NCBI RefSeq assembly: GCF_030272615.1
Contig: NC_081410.1
Span: 191,413,619-191,477,618, forward strand
Reading direction: 5' to 3'
DNA: 64,000 bases
Origin: Cryptomeria japonica
Lineage: Eukaryota > Streptophyta > Pinopsida > Cupressales > Cupressaceae
This document shows, piece after piece, positions 1 through 10,319 of the stretch. Numbering within the stretch: position 1 is the first letter of the stretch; each line of letters starts with the position of its first letter. Below the pieces are notes generated by a model. The model did not search any database. It was given only the letters and a program-made list of their open reading frames with translations, and had not been told where the DNA came from. A program made the position numbers and the translations under genes.

Positions 1-270
1 AATTAGAGAGAGTGATTTGTAGGAATCACTTGATTTAGCTAAATAATTTAGATTAATTAACTAAAGAGATTTTAGAAGAAATAAATAATTAGATAACCTT
101 AGAAGAATGATTGATTTAAATTAATAAAATTATTTGGACTATAGTGACATAATTAAATTTAATTTAATTAATGTTGAGAAGAATAAGGACTAACATAATT
201 AAATAAATTAATTATGTAGAAAGGATAAAATTAATTAAATATTTAATTTAATTAATTTTGGACGTCTACA
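1..270 (-). mobile_element. Terminal part of an LTR (minus orientation)
   Basis: AT-rich sequence full of AATTAATT/AAATAAAT words ends in GACGTCTACA, so on the minus strand it begins TGTAGACGTCC. This matches the TGTAGACACC start of the Tat-type LTRs elsewhere in the window. The adjoining minus-strand sequence (GGGAGGGGTAT at about 271-281) could be its polypurine tract, but this is weak. The LTR cuts off the PMD fragment at 271-613, so it probably inserted into the older element to its right. Its other end lies outside the window. Confidence 0.5.
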
Positions 271-613
271 ATACCCCTCCCACAATCCCAAATAAAACCA
301 CCAACAGTGGCTCACATAGATCTGCAATATCCTCCCAAGGTACTAACCTATCATATACCCCTAACTTTAGGTACAGGAAGATCTCTCATAACACCACCTC
401 CCCAACTGCTCTATCATATGTCACCAACCCGCCAATAATTAGAATATGTAGGATCCTCCACACATCCTCTAATGTCACTGTCATATCTCCCATCGACACA
501 TGGAAGGGGCGAGTCTCACTATGCCATCTCTCGGCCAACGCAGTCAATAGTTTGTGATTCATCGGAATCACAGGAAATGCATCATGTCGAAAATCCCAAC
601 CGAGCAAACACAA
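271..613 (-). pseudogene. Plant mobile domain (PMD) fragment, antisense to its host element
   Basis: The minus-strand translation contains LTALAERWHSET, PFHVSMGDMTVTLEDV and a following Arg-Ile-Leu segment. These are the hallmark N-terminal blocks of the plant mobile domain found in MAIN/MAIL proteins and in accessory frames of some Tat-lineage retrotransposons. It is nearly identical in these blocks to the frame at 5133-7083. The open frame stops at 386 and the downstream part is removed by the LTR ending at 270. It lies antisense to the element whose 3' LTR begins at 1927. It is a remnant, and transposition function cannot be inferred. Confidence 0.7.
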
Positions 614-979
614 TTGATCTCTAGGTCATTCAACTAGTCAAGTAGACATTGAGTTGAAGGATGCTTCTCTTGAGTCTGTAGCATGTGAAATTCATCCTAC
701 ACACAATCAAATGACAATGTCAACCTCTTTGTTAAATATAATCCGCTAGCACCTATAATTCATCAGATACTTTTTATCAAGTATCTCAAGTCTCAACAAG
801 TAACTCAACTCACATACACCTAGACTACAACAGACATTTACATCAATTGCCTAGTCTCAATAGGTACACTAAGTATCAAAAAATGCAACAACCAACCCTA
901 AATAGAAAATTGTCATCAACTATTGTCATCTCAAGCACCAACTGGGGCAATCGATAACCAACCACATTTCACACAATGC

Positions 980-1360
980 CAATAGTGTTAAATCAACTAT
1001 TAATAACGCTACACCAAAAACACAACCACACAATAGTGCTATAACACTTATCAACAATGCTATAAAAACACAAATGTGCTAAACAATCTACACAAAAGTG
1101 CTAAAACCCGACAAAATCGCTCAAACAACTATACACACATGCTAAAATCAAACAATAGCGCTCAACTGGGCAACAAAAGTGCTACAACATTTACCTCCAC
1201 ATGCACAAATCAAATGTGCCAAAACTCAAAAAATCAAAAGCTCTACAAGTATGCCTAAGCACTACATTAACGATAGCACCAAAACTACCTAGCGAAAGCA
1301 CCATTATAGAGCAAAAGTGCTACATTGGACGACAAAAGTGCTAAAACATAGTTTTAGTGC
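980..1360. repeat. Degenerate short word array (AGTGCTA-type)
   Basis: The words AAAAGTGCTAAAAC, AATGCTATAAA, AATAGCGCTC and AAAAGTGCTACA recur roughly every 20-35 bases. The array sits where the intron of the antisense PMD frame should be, just as a different word array occupies the equivalent intron at 4500-4740. No open reading frame of substance is present. Confidence 0.55.
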
Positions 1361-1913
1361 CTTTGTCTTGACAAAACTTTGACTAGCTAAAAACTGCAAT
1401 AAATGAGCTCAAATGGAAAAAGTTCGAACTTGACTTACCGGGGAGTCCATCGTCGGTTAGTCATTGGTACCTCCGGATGTGCTCAAATTAGTGATTTGCA
1501 ATCGGAAACAACATCTTCTCTCCAACGAGATGCTCCAAAAGGGTCACTATAAAAGCTCTGGATCACTATAGAGGAGTGTGCAAACGAGACCATTTTACCT
1601 CTTCTCACCCTAATATAACCTACCCAGCCCTACCTCCGCTTCGTCCCACTCACCGTCGTGGGCCCCAATAACTTTCAAGGCTTGTCATTCGTCCATATTA
1701 ACCCCATTTTCCTCCATTCTTTCACCATCTAATCCTAATTCTTCTACTCTATCATCTCCCAATTCTTTCTACTTTTTGACAGATCGCCTGATTTTTCTAA
1801 ATCTTCAGCCCAACTCTCGAGGGGCATACCAACCCACAAACTAACATCCCTAGGGCATTTTTCTCATGCCTATCAATTTTTATTTAAAATGACACAATAA
1901 ACAACACCGTCTC

Positions 1914-1926
1914 AAAGAGGGGCAAA
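1914..1926 (+). other. Polypurine tract of the older Tat-like element
   Basis: AAAGAGGGGCAAA directly precedes the LTR start TGTAGACACA at 1927. The same core, AAAGAGGGGCAAAA, precedes the LTRs at 3973 (minus strand) and 53899 (plus strand), which supports plus-strand priming sites of one lineage. Confidence 0.75.
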
Positions 1927-2777
1927 TGTAGACACATAAATTTGTATACAAATTAAATAGATATTTAATATTTATTTAGTACATTAATATTCCTTTATTA
2001 ATTAAATTTACATGTAATTAATTCACCTTAGCCTATTCTTCTATTCTAGTTAAATAAATTTCATAAATTTATTTTCTTACTCACTATAGTCTAAATATTA
2101 AATAGATTAATAAATTTATTTAATTCCCCTTTCCACTCATTTAAATAAATTAATAATTTATTTAAAAATACCTAACCAAATCCCTATTTAAATAAATAAT
2201 TGTTTATTTAAAAATCTCATCCACTTGCATTCTCGTACAAATGCAAGTTGTACTCCCTATTTTAATTAAATAAAATGTTTAATTAAAAAGCCTATTTATC
2301 CTCACCCACTTTCTCATTAACCTCCTTCTAGATTCTTCTAGCCTCCTTCAAGATTCTTCTAACCCCTTCTAAATTAGCCTAATCCCCTTTCTAAACATTT
2401 TCACAATCCTAATCCCAACTCAAATCCCAACCCATCATCTCAAACATGAAGAATTGTTACAAAGTCTTAAATGTTTTACTTCTTCAACACACTAACCCAC
2501 ATGAGTCTTGACCCTTTAGTCAAGGCTTAACCATGGGTAAACCTTGCACAAAATTTTACCTATTGGATAAAAGATTTATCATATAACCCCAACCATGGAG
2601 GGTTACCCTCATGTCTTCTCAAGCCTTAAATGCTCCTTCCCTCTCCTCTCAAGCCCTCTCATATTGACACTTGTCAACATGGGATTGGTTTGAAAACTAT
2701 CACATGGATGGAGAATCATGCAATCCTATCCCTCCACAAATCAGATCAATCTTGACCCTCCAATACATTATTTTGCC

Positions 2778-2786
2778 TATAAATAG
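2778..2786 (+). promoter_or_regulatory. TATA box in the older LTR
   Basis: TATAAATAG lies about 850 bases into the LTR in plus orientation, where the U3/R promoter of a plant LTR is expected. No transcription evidence is available. Confidence 0.5.
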
Positions 2787-3181
2787 AACTTCAGTCCTCA
2801 GGCAAAAGTGGAAGCATTTTAGCATTGTTACTATACTTGTATTCACACTCAAGCTTTCTCATAGAATTACTCTTTTGCATTAGCATAGTATTAGTGTTTC
2901 ATTTTCAACCATCTTGAATCTCCATTTGGCATCCATGGTTAGTGCTTCTCTCTCAGAGCTACACTCATTTGGATCTTGGAGAGGATAGAAACAAGGGAGA
3001 AGCAACAAGGGCATCATGGAAGCACCTTAGAGAGTCTCTTCTCTGTTCTTTTCATTGTGTTAAGATTCTTTTGTACGTTTTTTAATCTCATTTGGTATGT
3101 ATTGGAAGGTTTTTAGAATTTGTTGTGTTTACTTGGTTTTTGGTTGAGACAAACAACACTAACTCTTTGGTTCTTTTGCTT

Positions 3182-3186
3182 GTCCC
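3182..3186 (+). repeat. Target-site duplication GTCCC (left copy)
   Basis: GTCCC directly precedes the LTR at 3187 and recurs directly after the LTR at 15702-15706. A perfect 5-bp duplication is the expected footprint of LTR retrotransposon integration and fixes both ends of the element. Confidence 0.9.
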
Positions 3187-3973
3187 TGTATATGGTGAAA
3201 ATGGATAACAACAATAATGATATTGAAAGGCTAAATGAATTCAACCACAAAAACCCTAGCCTAACAACAACAAAGATCCACCATAACATATGAAGATTAC
3301 CTAAGACAATGCAAATCAAATGAAATCACAAAGATTATACCATCACATGTCCAATAGGGTTTTGATCTCCATTCTTCCTATCTCCATTGATCTTGCTTGA
3401 TATATTTGCTCTCAGATTTTATGTGTGCACAAGAGCTCAACAAAGAACGGAATGTGGTTGTAAGTAGGATCGTAGTGTAGTCAAATTGCATAAAAATGAT
3501 TAGGATGCATAGAATGATTAGGGTTTGATAATGAGGGAAGCATCTCCTTATATAGAAGACACTATATGAAATGGAGGGATAAGATTGAGAGGTGTAAAAG
3601 GAGGTCGGCTATGATTAGAGGGTTGGTAAAAGAAATAATAAAATAATGAAAGGGGTAGGTAGTGTATAAATTAAGAGATGAATGACATGTATCATGGGTA
3701 AAAAAATCTAATGAATTAATTAAATAAATAAAGATTTATTTAATTAATAGAAGAAGTGGGATAATTAAATAAATAAAAATATTTATTTAATTTAGGAAAA
3801 AGGATAATTTAAATAAATAAATGTATTTATTTAAATGAGAAATAAGGCTAGAAGAGGATAAATGAATTAATTAAATAAATAAAGATTTATTTAATTAATA
3901 GAAGAATTAGGCTTAGATAATTAAATAAATAAAATATTTATTTAATTAGACTGGACAATTTTGGGTGTCTACA
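3187..3973 (-). repeat. 3' LTR of the young Tat-like element
   Basis: On the minus strand it starts TGTAGACACCC and ends TATACA. It contains several AATTAAATAAATAAA blocks and a TATA box. It matches 14916-15701 at all but about 9 positions, which shows a fairly recent insertion. Confidence 0.9.
3546..3555 (-). promoter_or_regulatory. TATA box in the 3' LTR
   Basis: CTATATAAGG on the minus strand, identical in the other LTR at 15275-15284. It is the probable core promoter of the element. Confidence 0.55.
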
Positions 3974-3990
3974 TTTTGCCCCTCTTTGAG
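3974..3990 (-). other. Polypurine tract of the young Tat-like element
   Basis: On the minus strand CTCAAAGAGGGGCAAAA abuts the LTR start TGTAGACACC. This fixes the element orientation as minus and the LTR at 3187-3973 as the 3' LTR. Confidence 0.85.
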
Positions 3991-4499
3991 ACAATGCGGC
4001 TTGTCGTGTTGTTTCAAAGAAGATAAGATGAACTGATACAGAGTTGCCCCAAGATGGGAATGATATGCCCCCTCGAGAGATTGGATGAAAAAATGTCTGA
4101 AAAGATTGCAGACAATCTCTCGATAAGAAAGAAAGGCTAGAATGGACTGACCGAATAAAGTGACAGAGTCACGGGATAATGAAGACTGACTCGAGAAACG
4201 AGAGCTAGGGGTAGGGTAGGCTATAAGATAGACCACAGGGGAAAATACATCCTCATTGTCATCTACACATCCATGAGAGCAGATGGCAGAGAGAGAAAAG
4301 AGCAGCAGCAGTCAGCAGCGATGGCCTTCGTTCATAGATTCGACCACGTTCGTCGATTTCAGAGGCTAGCAGAGGTAGGAGAGCCGGTAAGTACCACGAA
4401 ACCTCCTCGTACTTCGATGCATTTATTATTGTCATTAATGCATGCTAGATAGGGTAATAAATGCGCTTAGAATAGGGTCCCAAAAAATGTCAAAAATGT

Positions 4500-4740
4500 T
4501 TAAGCGCGTCTGCGTTGGTGCCAGGCGCGTCTATGCTTGCGAGGCGCGTCTGTGTTTGTGCCAGGCGCGTCTGCGTTTGAAACCGCGTCTGTGTCAAATG
4601 TGGTCATGTTTGTGATGTGTAGGCGTGTTTATGCCAAGAAGGCACGTCTGTGTGTTTCAAGCGCATCTGTGTAAAATAGGCATGTTTATGCAGTCTTCAA
4701 GCGCGTTTATGTCAGGTAAGCGCATTTGTGTTTAAAAAGT
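4500..4740 (+). repeat. GCGTCTGTG word array in the PMD-gene intron
   Basis: About ten degenerate ~20-base units carry GCGCGTCTGTGTTTGTG-like words, decaying to GCGCATTTGTGTTT at the right end. They are CpG-rich against an AT-rich background. The same word in the opposite plus-strand orientation fills 14550-14808, so it reads sense in both the PMD transcript and the gag transcript. Confidence 0.8.
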
Positions 4741-4857
4741 GTGAAGTTTTGTCTTCTAGGTCAAATCGGTAGTTCTGTGATGAACATACGCTATCGATTG
4801 GATAAGTTGCTAAGAGGATACACTCAAGCAGGTCCTCTAGGGAAGACTAGAATAGAT

Positions 4858-5100
4858 CAAGGCACTTTGTGATGAACAGTGAGTACCAAGATATAGTACT
4901 TTGTGATGAACAGGGAGTGCAAATGTGAGCAACACTTTGTGATGAATAGTGAGTGCCACACACGTAGTACTTTGTGATGAACAGGGAGTACCACTAGGAT
5001 AGAAGCAACACTTTGTGATGAACAGTGAGTGTCACTAGGGTAGAATGCCATATGCATTTAGATAAAAAGTAGCATTTTGTGATAAACAGGGAATGCCACT
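4858..5100 (+). repeat. Degenerate tandem repeat in the PMD-gene intron
   Basis: Six units share the core ACTTTGTGATGAACAGTGAG, spaced about 30-60 bases apart and alternating between AGTGAGTGCC and AGGGAGTACC endings. The array ends just before the splice acceptor at 5131-5132. No coding function is apparent. Confidence 0.75.
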
Positions 5101-7083
5101 ATGATTGACATGATTGATTTGCTTGACTGCAGGAGTATTTGCCTATGTTGGGGTCACAGGAGAGATTCCCATCGACTCAGAGGTTGTGACCTGAGCTGAT
5201 AGCTGAGGAGCGAGCGGCTATCAAGGCTATGGGATTGAGACATGTTCTATATGTGCCTGAGTTTTGGGCGAACATGGGACTGTTGACTGCGCTGGCGGAG
5301 AGATGGCACTCCGAGACATGTACTTTCCATTTATCAATGGGTGAGATGACAGTCACCCTTGAGGATGTATACAGGATCCTACGGATACCGATCGATGGGG
5401 AGCTGATCCCATACGATCGAGATGGAGATAGGGAGGCTCTGAGATGAGTGTTCCAGGACCCAAGACTAGAGATGAGGGCTAGACATGTGGCGTGGGATAC
5501 TATGACAGCTATAGGGCTAGCACTGTCAGCAGTGGTAGGGGGAGTGATCAGTGGGTTCCTGTGTCCGGATAGGGCAACACGGGGGTTGGCTGTAGGCTAG
5601 GGAGGAGCACTGGAGACACTGGTGACACAACACCCCATATATGCCTGGGGACCGTGTGTGTTGGCACATCTCTACTATGAGCTGCATTAGTTTGTATACC
5701 ACGGATCAGTGGGATTAGGCTGTGGGGTGACATTGTTGCAGGTGTGGGCTTATGAGCATCTGCCAGTGACGAGGCTGATACACTTCAGAGGCAGGGGTCA
5801 TGGACACAATTTTGTTCACTTGTATGATATGATCACGTCACAGCCACAGATTGGCAGGTTGGAGCACTGGTGGCGGGTGATAGATGATATTGATGTGGTC
5901 ATATGGAGGCCATATCTGGGATGTGAGCAATGGGAGGATGATGTTGTTGAGCTTCCCTACACCTTTCAGAGCAGGTATTTGATTGGGCGGATGCCCTATG
6001 TGCTGGAGAGGCAGCTAGTGGACAGGGTTGGCAGGCAGTTTCGCAAGATCCAGAGGATGCCACGGGGCTCAGGCATGTATGCACGGACTGTGAGAGATCA
6101 GGTGCAGTTTGGGCCCCTATTATTATATGATCAGGTTGTTATGCAGCTGGTAGAGATGATGCCACTACCCTGGGACATGTGGCCAAAGATTGAGGATGTC
6201 GGCATGGATGCCGAGTACACAGCATACTGGGCAGAGCATCCATTCCCATGCCTGACGGATCTGGGAGAGGCATTAGATGGAGACGGTGGTGGGGATGATG
6301 ATGATGATGGTGGAGGTGATGGGGACAGAGGTTGACGGAGGAGGAGGGGAGCAGATGGAGAGAGGAGGGTTGCACCTCGGAGGGAGGGTGGTGAGGAGAG
6401 ACAGGCTCGGGTGGTGAGGGGTCACGGTGGATTGCCACTATAGGTGCCAGCAGCACAGGGTCCCAGATAGGTATAGGTACAGGGACAGGGATAGATACAG
6501 GGACAGGTGCCAGTACAAGCACTAGGACAGGTACAGGCATAGGCATAGGGGCAGGCACCCATATAGGGGGAGCCACAGGCAGAGGCGGAGGGGGCTGATG
6601 CAGAGGAGGATGAGCTGATAGAGCTGAGGGAGATCTGCCAAGGACAGGCAGATGAGATCCAGGAGTTAGAGAGGGAGAGGGATCGACTCAGGAGGAGGCT
6701 CAGAGATACTGAGCGGGAGCGGGATCAGGCTATTCAGTGTTATACAGAGGCTGAGACAACACTGAGGGCCGGGAGACAAGCAGCAGAGGACATAGGGGCA
6801 GGATATGCTTATGTCCTATGGGCAGGGGAGGAGATTACCTACTGGCGGGATCTCTATTATGGTGCAGTGCTAGTAGATCAACGGGCGAGGAGCTTCCATA
6901 GACCATCGCGGACAGCGACAGCTACAGGAGGGAGCCAAAGGAGACAGGCATCGAGTGGTGGGGTTATGGGTCCTCCACCACCACCAGATAGAGGAGACAA
7001 GAGGGATGATCCTGGGGCGGGTCCTTTAGGGGCTCAGATTCCGTCAAGGCCAGGTCGCTCTGAGGGAGGGAGTTCATCATAGC

Positions 7084-8756
7084 CATAGAGGGCTCCCTAT
7101 GTATCAGTATTGTACCATTTTTGTATGATGATGTAGACACCTGCGGGTGCTTTTGTAGCCATATGATTTTGACATCATTGTATCATGACACTTTATGATT
7201 ATATATATAAGATGATTCATTTTTGCGGCAGCTATATGCATGTGTACCTATATGATGAGATGTTCTTATGTGATGTTTGTTTTATGTTATGGATGCAAAT
7301 GTGTATATGATGCAATGCAATATTTTTTTGGTTCTTTTATATGTGTATGCATGATGCAAATGTGAATGTATATAATGTAGATGAATATGATAATGCAAAT
7401 GTAAATTGTGCTAATATGTGTTGTGTGTAGGATGTGATGCAATTGTGATATCTATATGTATGTATCAAATGCTTATATGTGGTAATGCAGGTGCAACTAC
7501 ATGAAATGCAAATGTTTTTGGTGTGTCATTATACTCAGTCATGTGATAGCAGGTTACGCGGACCTGAGAAGGATGGTCGAAGTCAATCAAGAAAGGGGAA
7601 TGAAAGATAGAAGATATGAAAGTGAACTTGAGCTTCTTGTGCATTATCGTCATTGAGCTTTATTATGGCAAAATAGGTTATGACAATCGAGGCATATGTT
7701 CGACCCAAAAAGTCATTGTACCTGTTTGCATGGAGATAAGACAGTCACAAACAAGGAATGCCCCAGTTCATACTAGACTCACAGTGTCCTCATATCCTTG
7801 GACAAGTCATAGCATTACTAAGAGACAATCCACAGACAGCAAATACAAATAGGTGACGATACCCCATCCTCGCCTTTCTAGTCAAAGACATCCTAGAGAT
7901 AGAATCTCTAGTCAGAGACATCCCAAAAAAGCTAAAAGACATGTCACCAAAAAAGATGAAATCAAAAGAAAACCAAGACTTGACACCAACATCCACTATA
8001 GTCCTCAAGTTTAGTGTCTCTTGTCACTTGTATAAGTCTTATTTGATTGTGGTCATAATGTTTACTGTCACAAAATGGATAGATAGCACTGAACCATAAT
8101 GTTGTCTGAGTCTGTTGAAAGATTTGATTTTGTTGAAGCCCATTGTTGCTGTTGTCTCATCTGAAACTGACTGAATCCATGAAATTAATACTTTATTGCG
8201 AAGAAGATGAAACTTTATTGTGGATTGGCGATGCAGATGCTGCTTTATTGCGAATTGTGCACGGATAGACTGAAGAAAACTAGAAGAAACTATACTCCTT
8301 AGAACGTGCGATGCTCTCAGTTCCACACCCATCACTGGACGTAGGATTTGCCTTAGCCACAGGTAGGAGCTGATTTATTATGGATGGAAAGGGAGGTGAA
8401 AAGGGAGGTTTATTATGAATGGCTAACCAATCTTGGGTAGATCAATAACAAGCCATGATGGGAATGGGTAAGTTTATTATGGATGAATTGGTCGTGAGTG
8501 TGTGCAAAGTGAAGGGATGAAAGAGAATCCTGAAGGAGGGAGGAGCAATGTCTCTACACATGGCACTGGTGACCCAGTTTTCACCATGGTACTTGCCAGG
8601 GCGCCACCGAAGTGGTTTTCACCATTGGACGAAATTATTTCTCTTTACTTTTTTCGATTTTTCAATGTTTTTTTTTTTGTGTTTTATAATTTTTTTTTGG
8701 TATTTTTGAAATTTTTGAATTTTTTTGTATTTTTTGAATTAGGATTTTCCAAAGAG
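7084..8756. other. Intergenic region between convergent PMD and pol frames
   Basis: No credible coding region or RNA gene is seen. The two transcription units of the element converge here. The left half is rich in TATATG/ATGATGCAAATG words. The right end (8640-8750) is a T-rich tract, A-rich in element sense, like the A-rich tract before the 3' LTR at 52805-53035. Confidence 0.5.
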
Positions 8757-9158
8757 CTATGTGTAGAACCTACGAAGGTGCATGCTATTGATAGGATCCT
8801 CCAAAAGTTCACCTTCTGTAGTTGAGAGCTGATATGCCCCAGATCCATATGTTGTTGTAATGATGTAAGGACCAAGCCAATTTGGTTCAAACTTGCCCTT
8901 CTTCTCTCTGTCTTGCTGATTTTTGGGATTTTCTCTGAGGACCAAATCACCTACCTCAAATGTGCGAGGCTTGACCTTGTGATTGTAGCTGCATTGTTCC
9001 TTGACTGAATGATGTGTAGCTCGAGTGACTGTCTTCCTTGATAAAGGAATTGAGATAGAATTACTAGTGTGTGGACTACATAGGCCCGTATGCGTGTCAC
9101 CTAAAGAAGTTTGGGCATCCCTGATAACAAAGTCCCTTGAGGAAGTTCCATTAAAGAT
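8757..9158 (-). pseudogene. Ty3/gypsy integrase C-terminal domain
   Basis: The minus-strand translation holds FEVGDLVLREN followed by GKFEPNWLGPYII and a closing NSMHLRRFYT before TAG (8757-8759). This is the DNA-binding tail that ends the pol polyprotein of plant Ty3/gypsy elements. It is in the same frame as gag and protease upstream, separated from the preceding open stretch by a TAG at 9159-9161. The integrase zinc-binding HHCC and DDE core are absent, so the join upstream marks a deletion of most of pol. Confidence 0.75.
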
Positions 9159-9161
9159 CTA

Positions 9162-9953
9162 TGATGTATCGCCAAAAGGAGATGGATGTGTGGAACAAGT
9201 GGATGAGTGATGAAGGCTTATGATTGCAAAAAGAAGTGAAAGTAGGATGACATGATAGAGACTAAGGATCAACAAGTATGCTTTATGACTTAAAATTGTA
9301 GAACTTTTGCCCCCAGTTATTTTGATATTAGGGGAGATCAACTCTTTCTCTTTTTGCTGCATAGGATTTTTATCCTTGACTTTGATTTTTGTAGAGTCCA
9401 ATAGCTTTTGATTTTGATTTGGACTGGAGGACTTTTCTTTATTTTTGACTTTTAGATTTTTCTTTTCAAATCTTGATTTTTGATCCCCAATAAGTGAGGG
9501 CTTTTGTAATTCTTGTTGATCCAAGTCTAGGAGTGGAGTGGAAATGGAATGAGTGGATGAAATGGTAAGGCTATATGAGTTCTCAAGAGGGTTGGTGATA
9601 CACTCAATAGATTCTTCATTGGAACCACTCTTACGACTATTGATATCAAGAGATGCTTGCACCGCTAGAGGAGATTTGCATTTGGACTTAGTAGTGACAA
9701 CACTAGGTGGTTCACACCCAATTCCTTGGCATTGCAAATTGTTTGTAGGTTGTTCCTGTTGACTGAATACCTTAGGAGATAGTGGGAGTTGATCAACATG
9801 AAAGATATACTCACCACATCCCATGTCTTTAAACTTGAAATTTTCTTTGATCTTTGCTTGTTTGGATGTAGAAGCTTTCAAGGATTCTGGATCCACATAT
9901 GCCGATGAAGGAATAGCCTCTCGATTGGTTGGAATTGTTATTTCTGATCTAGG
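9162..9953 (-). pseudogene. Unassigned segment occupying the place of RT/RNase H/integrase core
   Basis: About 264 codons lie between protease and the integrase tail in the same frame. The segment is Ser/Lys/Gln-rich and low in complexity (EKKNLKVKNKEKSSSPNQN), then has a hydrophobic run near its C-terminus (AYLLILSLYHVILLSLLFAI) that could be a membrane helix. No YXDD motif or integrase motif is visible. A TGA at 9954-9956 separates it from protease. It may be normal protease-RT linker plus deletion scar, or a substituted domain. I do not recognise it. Confidence 0.5.
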
Positions 9954-9956
9954 TCA

Positions 9957-10316
9957 CAGATTGTTGCAATATATGAATGGATTTGGGTCAGCTTTGACAG
10001 TCACTTCAACTCCATTGTGTGGAAACTTGATACATCGATGATATGTAGATGGTACTGCGTTCATCTCATGAATCCATGGACATCCTAGCAATATATTATA
10101 TGTTAGATCGAGATCAAGGACTTGACAAACCACATCCTTTGTAATTGGCCCAACTCTGAGAGGTAAGGTGACTATGCCTTTGGATGAACGCTCTTCATCA
10201 TCATATGCCTTGATGGTAATTTTGTTTGTAGAATTCACAGCTTTGTTGGAATATCCCAATTGTTTAATAGTGCTCAATGTACAAATGTTTAGACCTGCTC
10301 CTCCATCTATCAGGAC
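9957..10316 (-). pseudogene. Retropepsin (aspartic protease) domain
   Basis: Just after the in-frame TGA at 10317-10319 the frame reads VLIDGGAGLNICT. This is the Asp-Gly/Ser-Gly-Ala active-site loop in the DGGAGLN form usual for the Tat lineage. It continues through LPLRVGP to GCPWIHEMNAVPSTYHRCI, the typical C-terminal block. It would mature Gag/Pol if translated. The catalytic Asp is intact, but the domain is cut off from gag by one stop and from downstream pol by TGA at 9954. Confidence 0.75.
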
Positions 10317-10319
10317 TCA

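Larger units (their letters stand above)
271..1926 (+). mobile_element. Internal 3' region of an old Tat-like retrotransposon
   Basis: This stretch ends at a polypurine tract followed by an LTR start at 1927, so it is the region between pol and the 3' LTR of a plus-strand Ty3/gypsy element. No pol sequence remains in view. It holds an antisense PMD remnant (271-613), a short word repeat (about 980-1360) and a possible antisense first exon ending ATGGACTCCCCG before a GTAAGT donor (about 1436-1455 on the minus strand). The order of PMD frame, intron, short exon, PPT and LTR mirrors the intact-looking element at 3187-15701, so the two belong to related families. Confidence 0.6.
1927..3186 (+). 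mobile_element. 3' LTR of the older Tat-like element, first part
   Basis: The LTR begins TGTAGACACA after a polypurine tract. It has an AT-rich U3 with AATTAAAT words and a TATA box at 2778, and it is interrupted after 3186 by the insertion at 3187-15701. It appears to resume at 15707 and end with CTCTACA at 15728, which would give TGTAGA...TCTACA inverted ends and a total length near 1.28 kb. The matching 5' LTR is outside the window, so the right end rests only on the terminal sequence. Confidence 0.6.
4321..7083 (+). pseudogene. Antisense accessory gene with plant mobile domain (two exons)
   Basis: A short first exon (4321-4386, starting MAFVHRFDHVRRF) ends at a strong donor, GTAAGT. A 746-base intron ends in TGACTGCAG and exon 2 starts at 5133. 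From 5133 to the terminal TAG (7081-7083) a single frame continues for 650 codons without a frameshift but with 12 in-frame stops (TGA at 5187, 5445, 6333; TAG at 5598, 5688, 6441, 6468, 6474, 6492, 6540, 6546, 6564). PMD blocks include TFHLSMGEMTVTLEDV, LLQVWAYEHLPVTR, VIWRPY and VDRVGRQF. An acidic Asp/Gly tract (about 6280-6335), a Gln-rich stretch, an Arg/Glu coiled coil (about 6609-6780) and a Pro/Gly-rich tail follow. PMD proteins (MAIN, MAIL1) act in silencing, and PMD frames occur in transposable elements. Any role for this copy is unknown. Confidence 0.75.

Noticed and set aside
4500-5100. CRISPR-like array of regularly spaced repeats
   Set aside because: Units are degenerate, spacers are not of constant length, and the array lies in a plant retroelement intron.
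6139-6576. Minus-strand Pro/Val-rich frame of 145 codons
   Set aside because: It is the antisense of the acidic and Gln-rich part of the PMD frame, with repetitive codons giving an open frame by chance.
8502-8825. 107-codon plus-strand Phe-rich frame
   Set aside because: It is produced by the T-rich tract and overlaps the antisense of the integrase tail.
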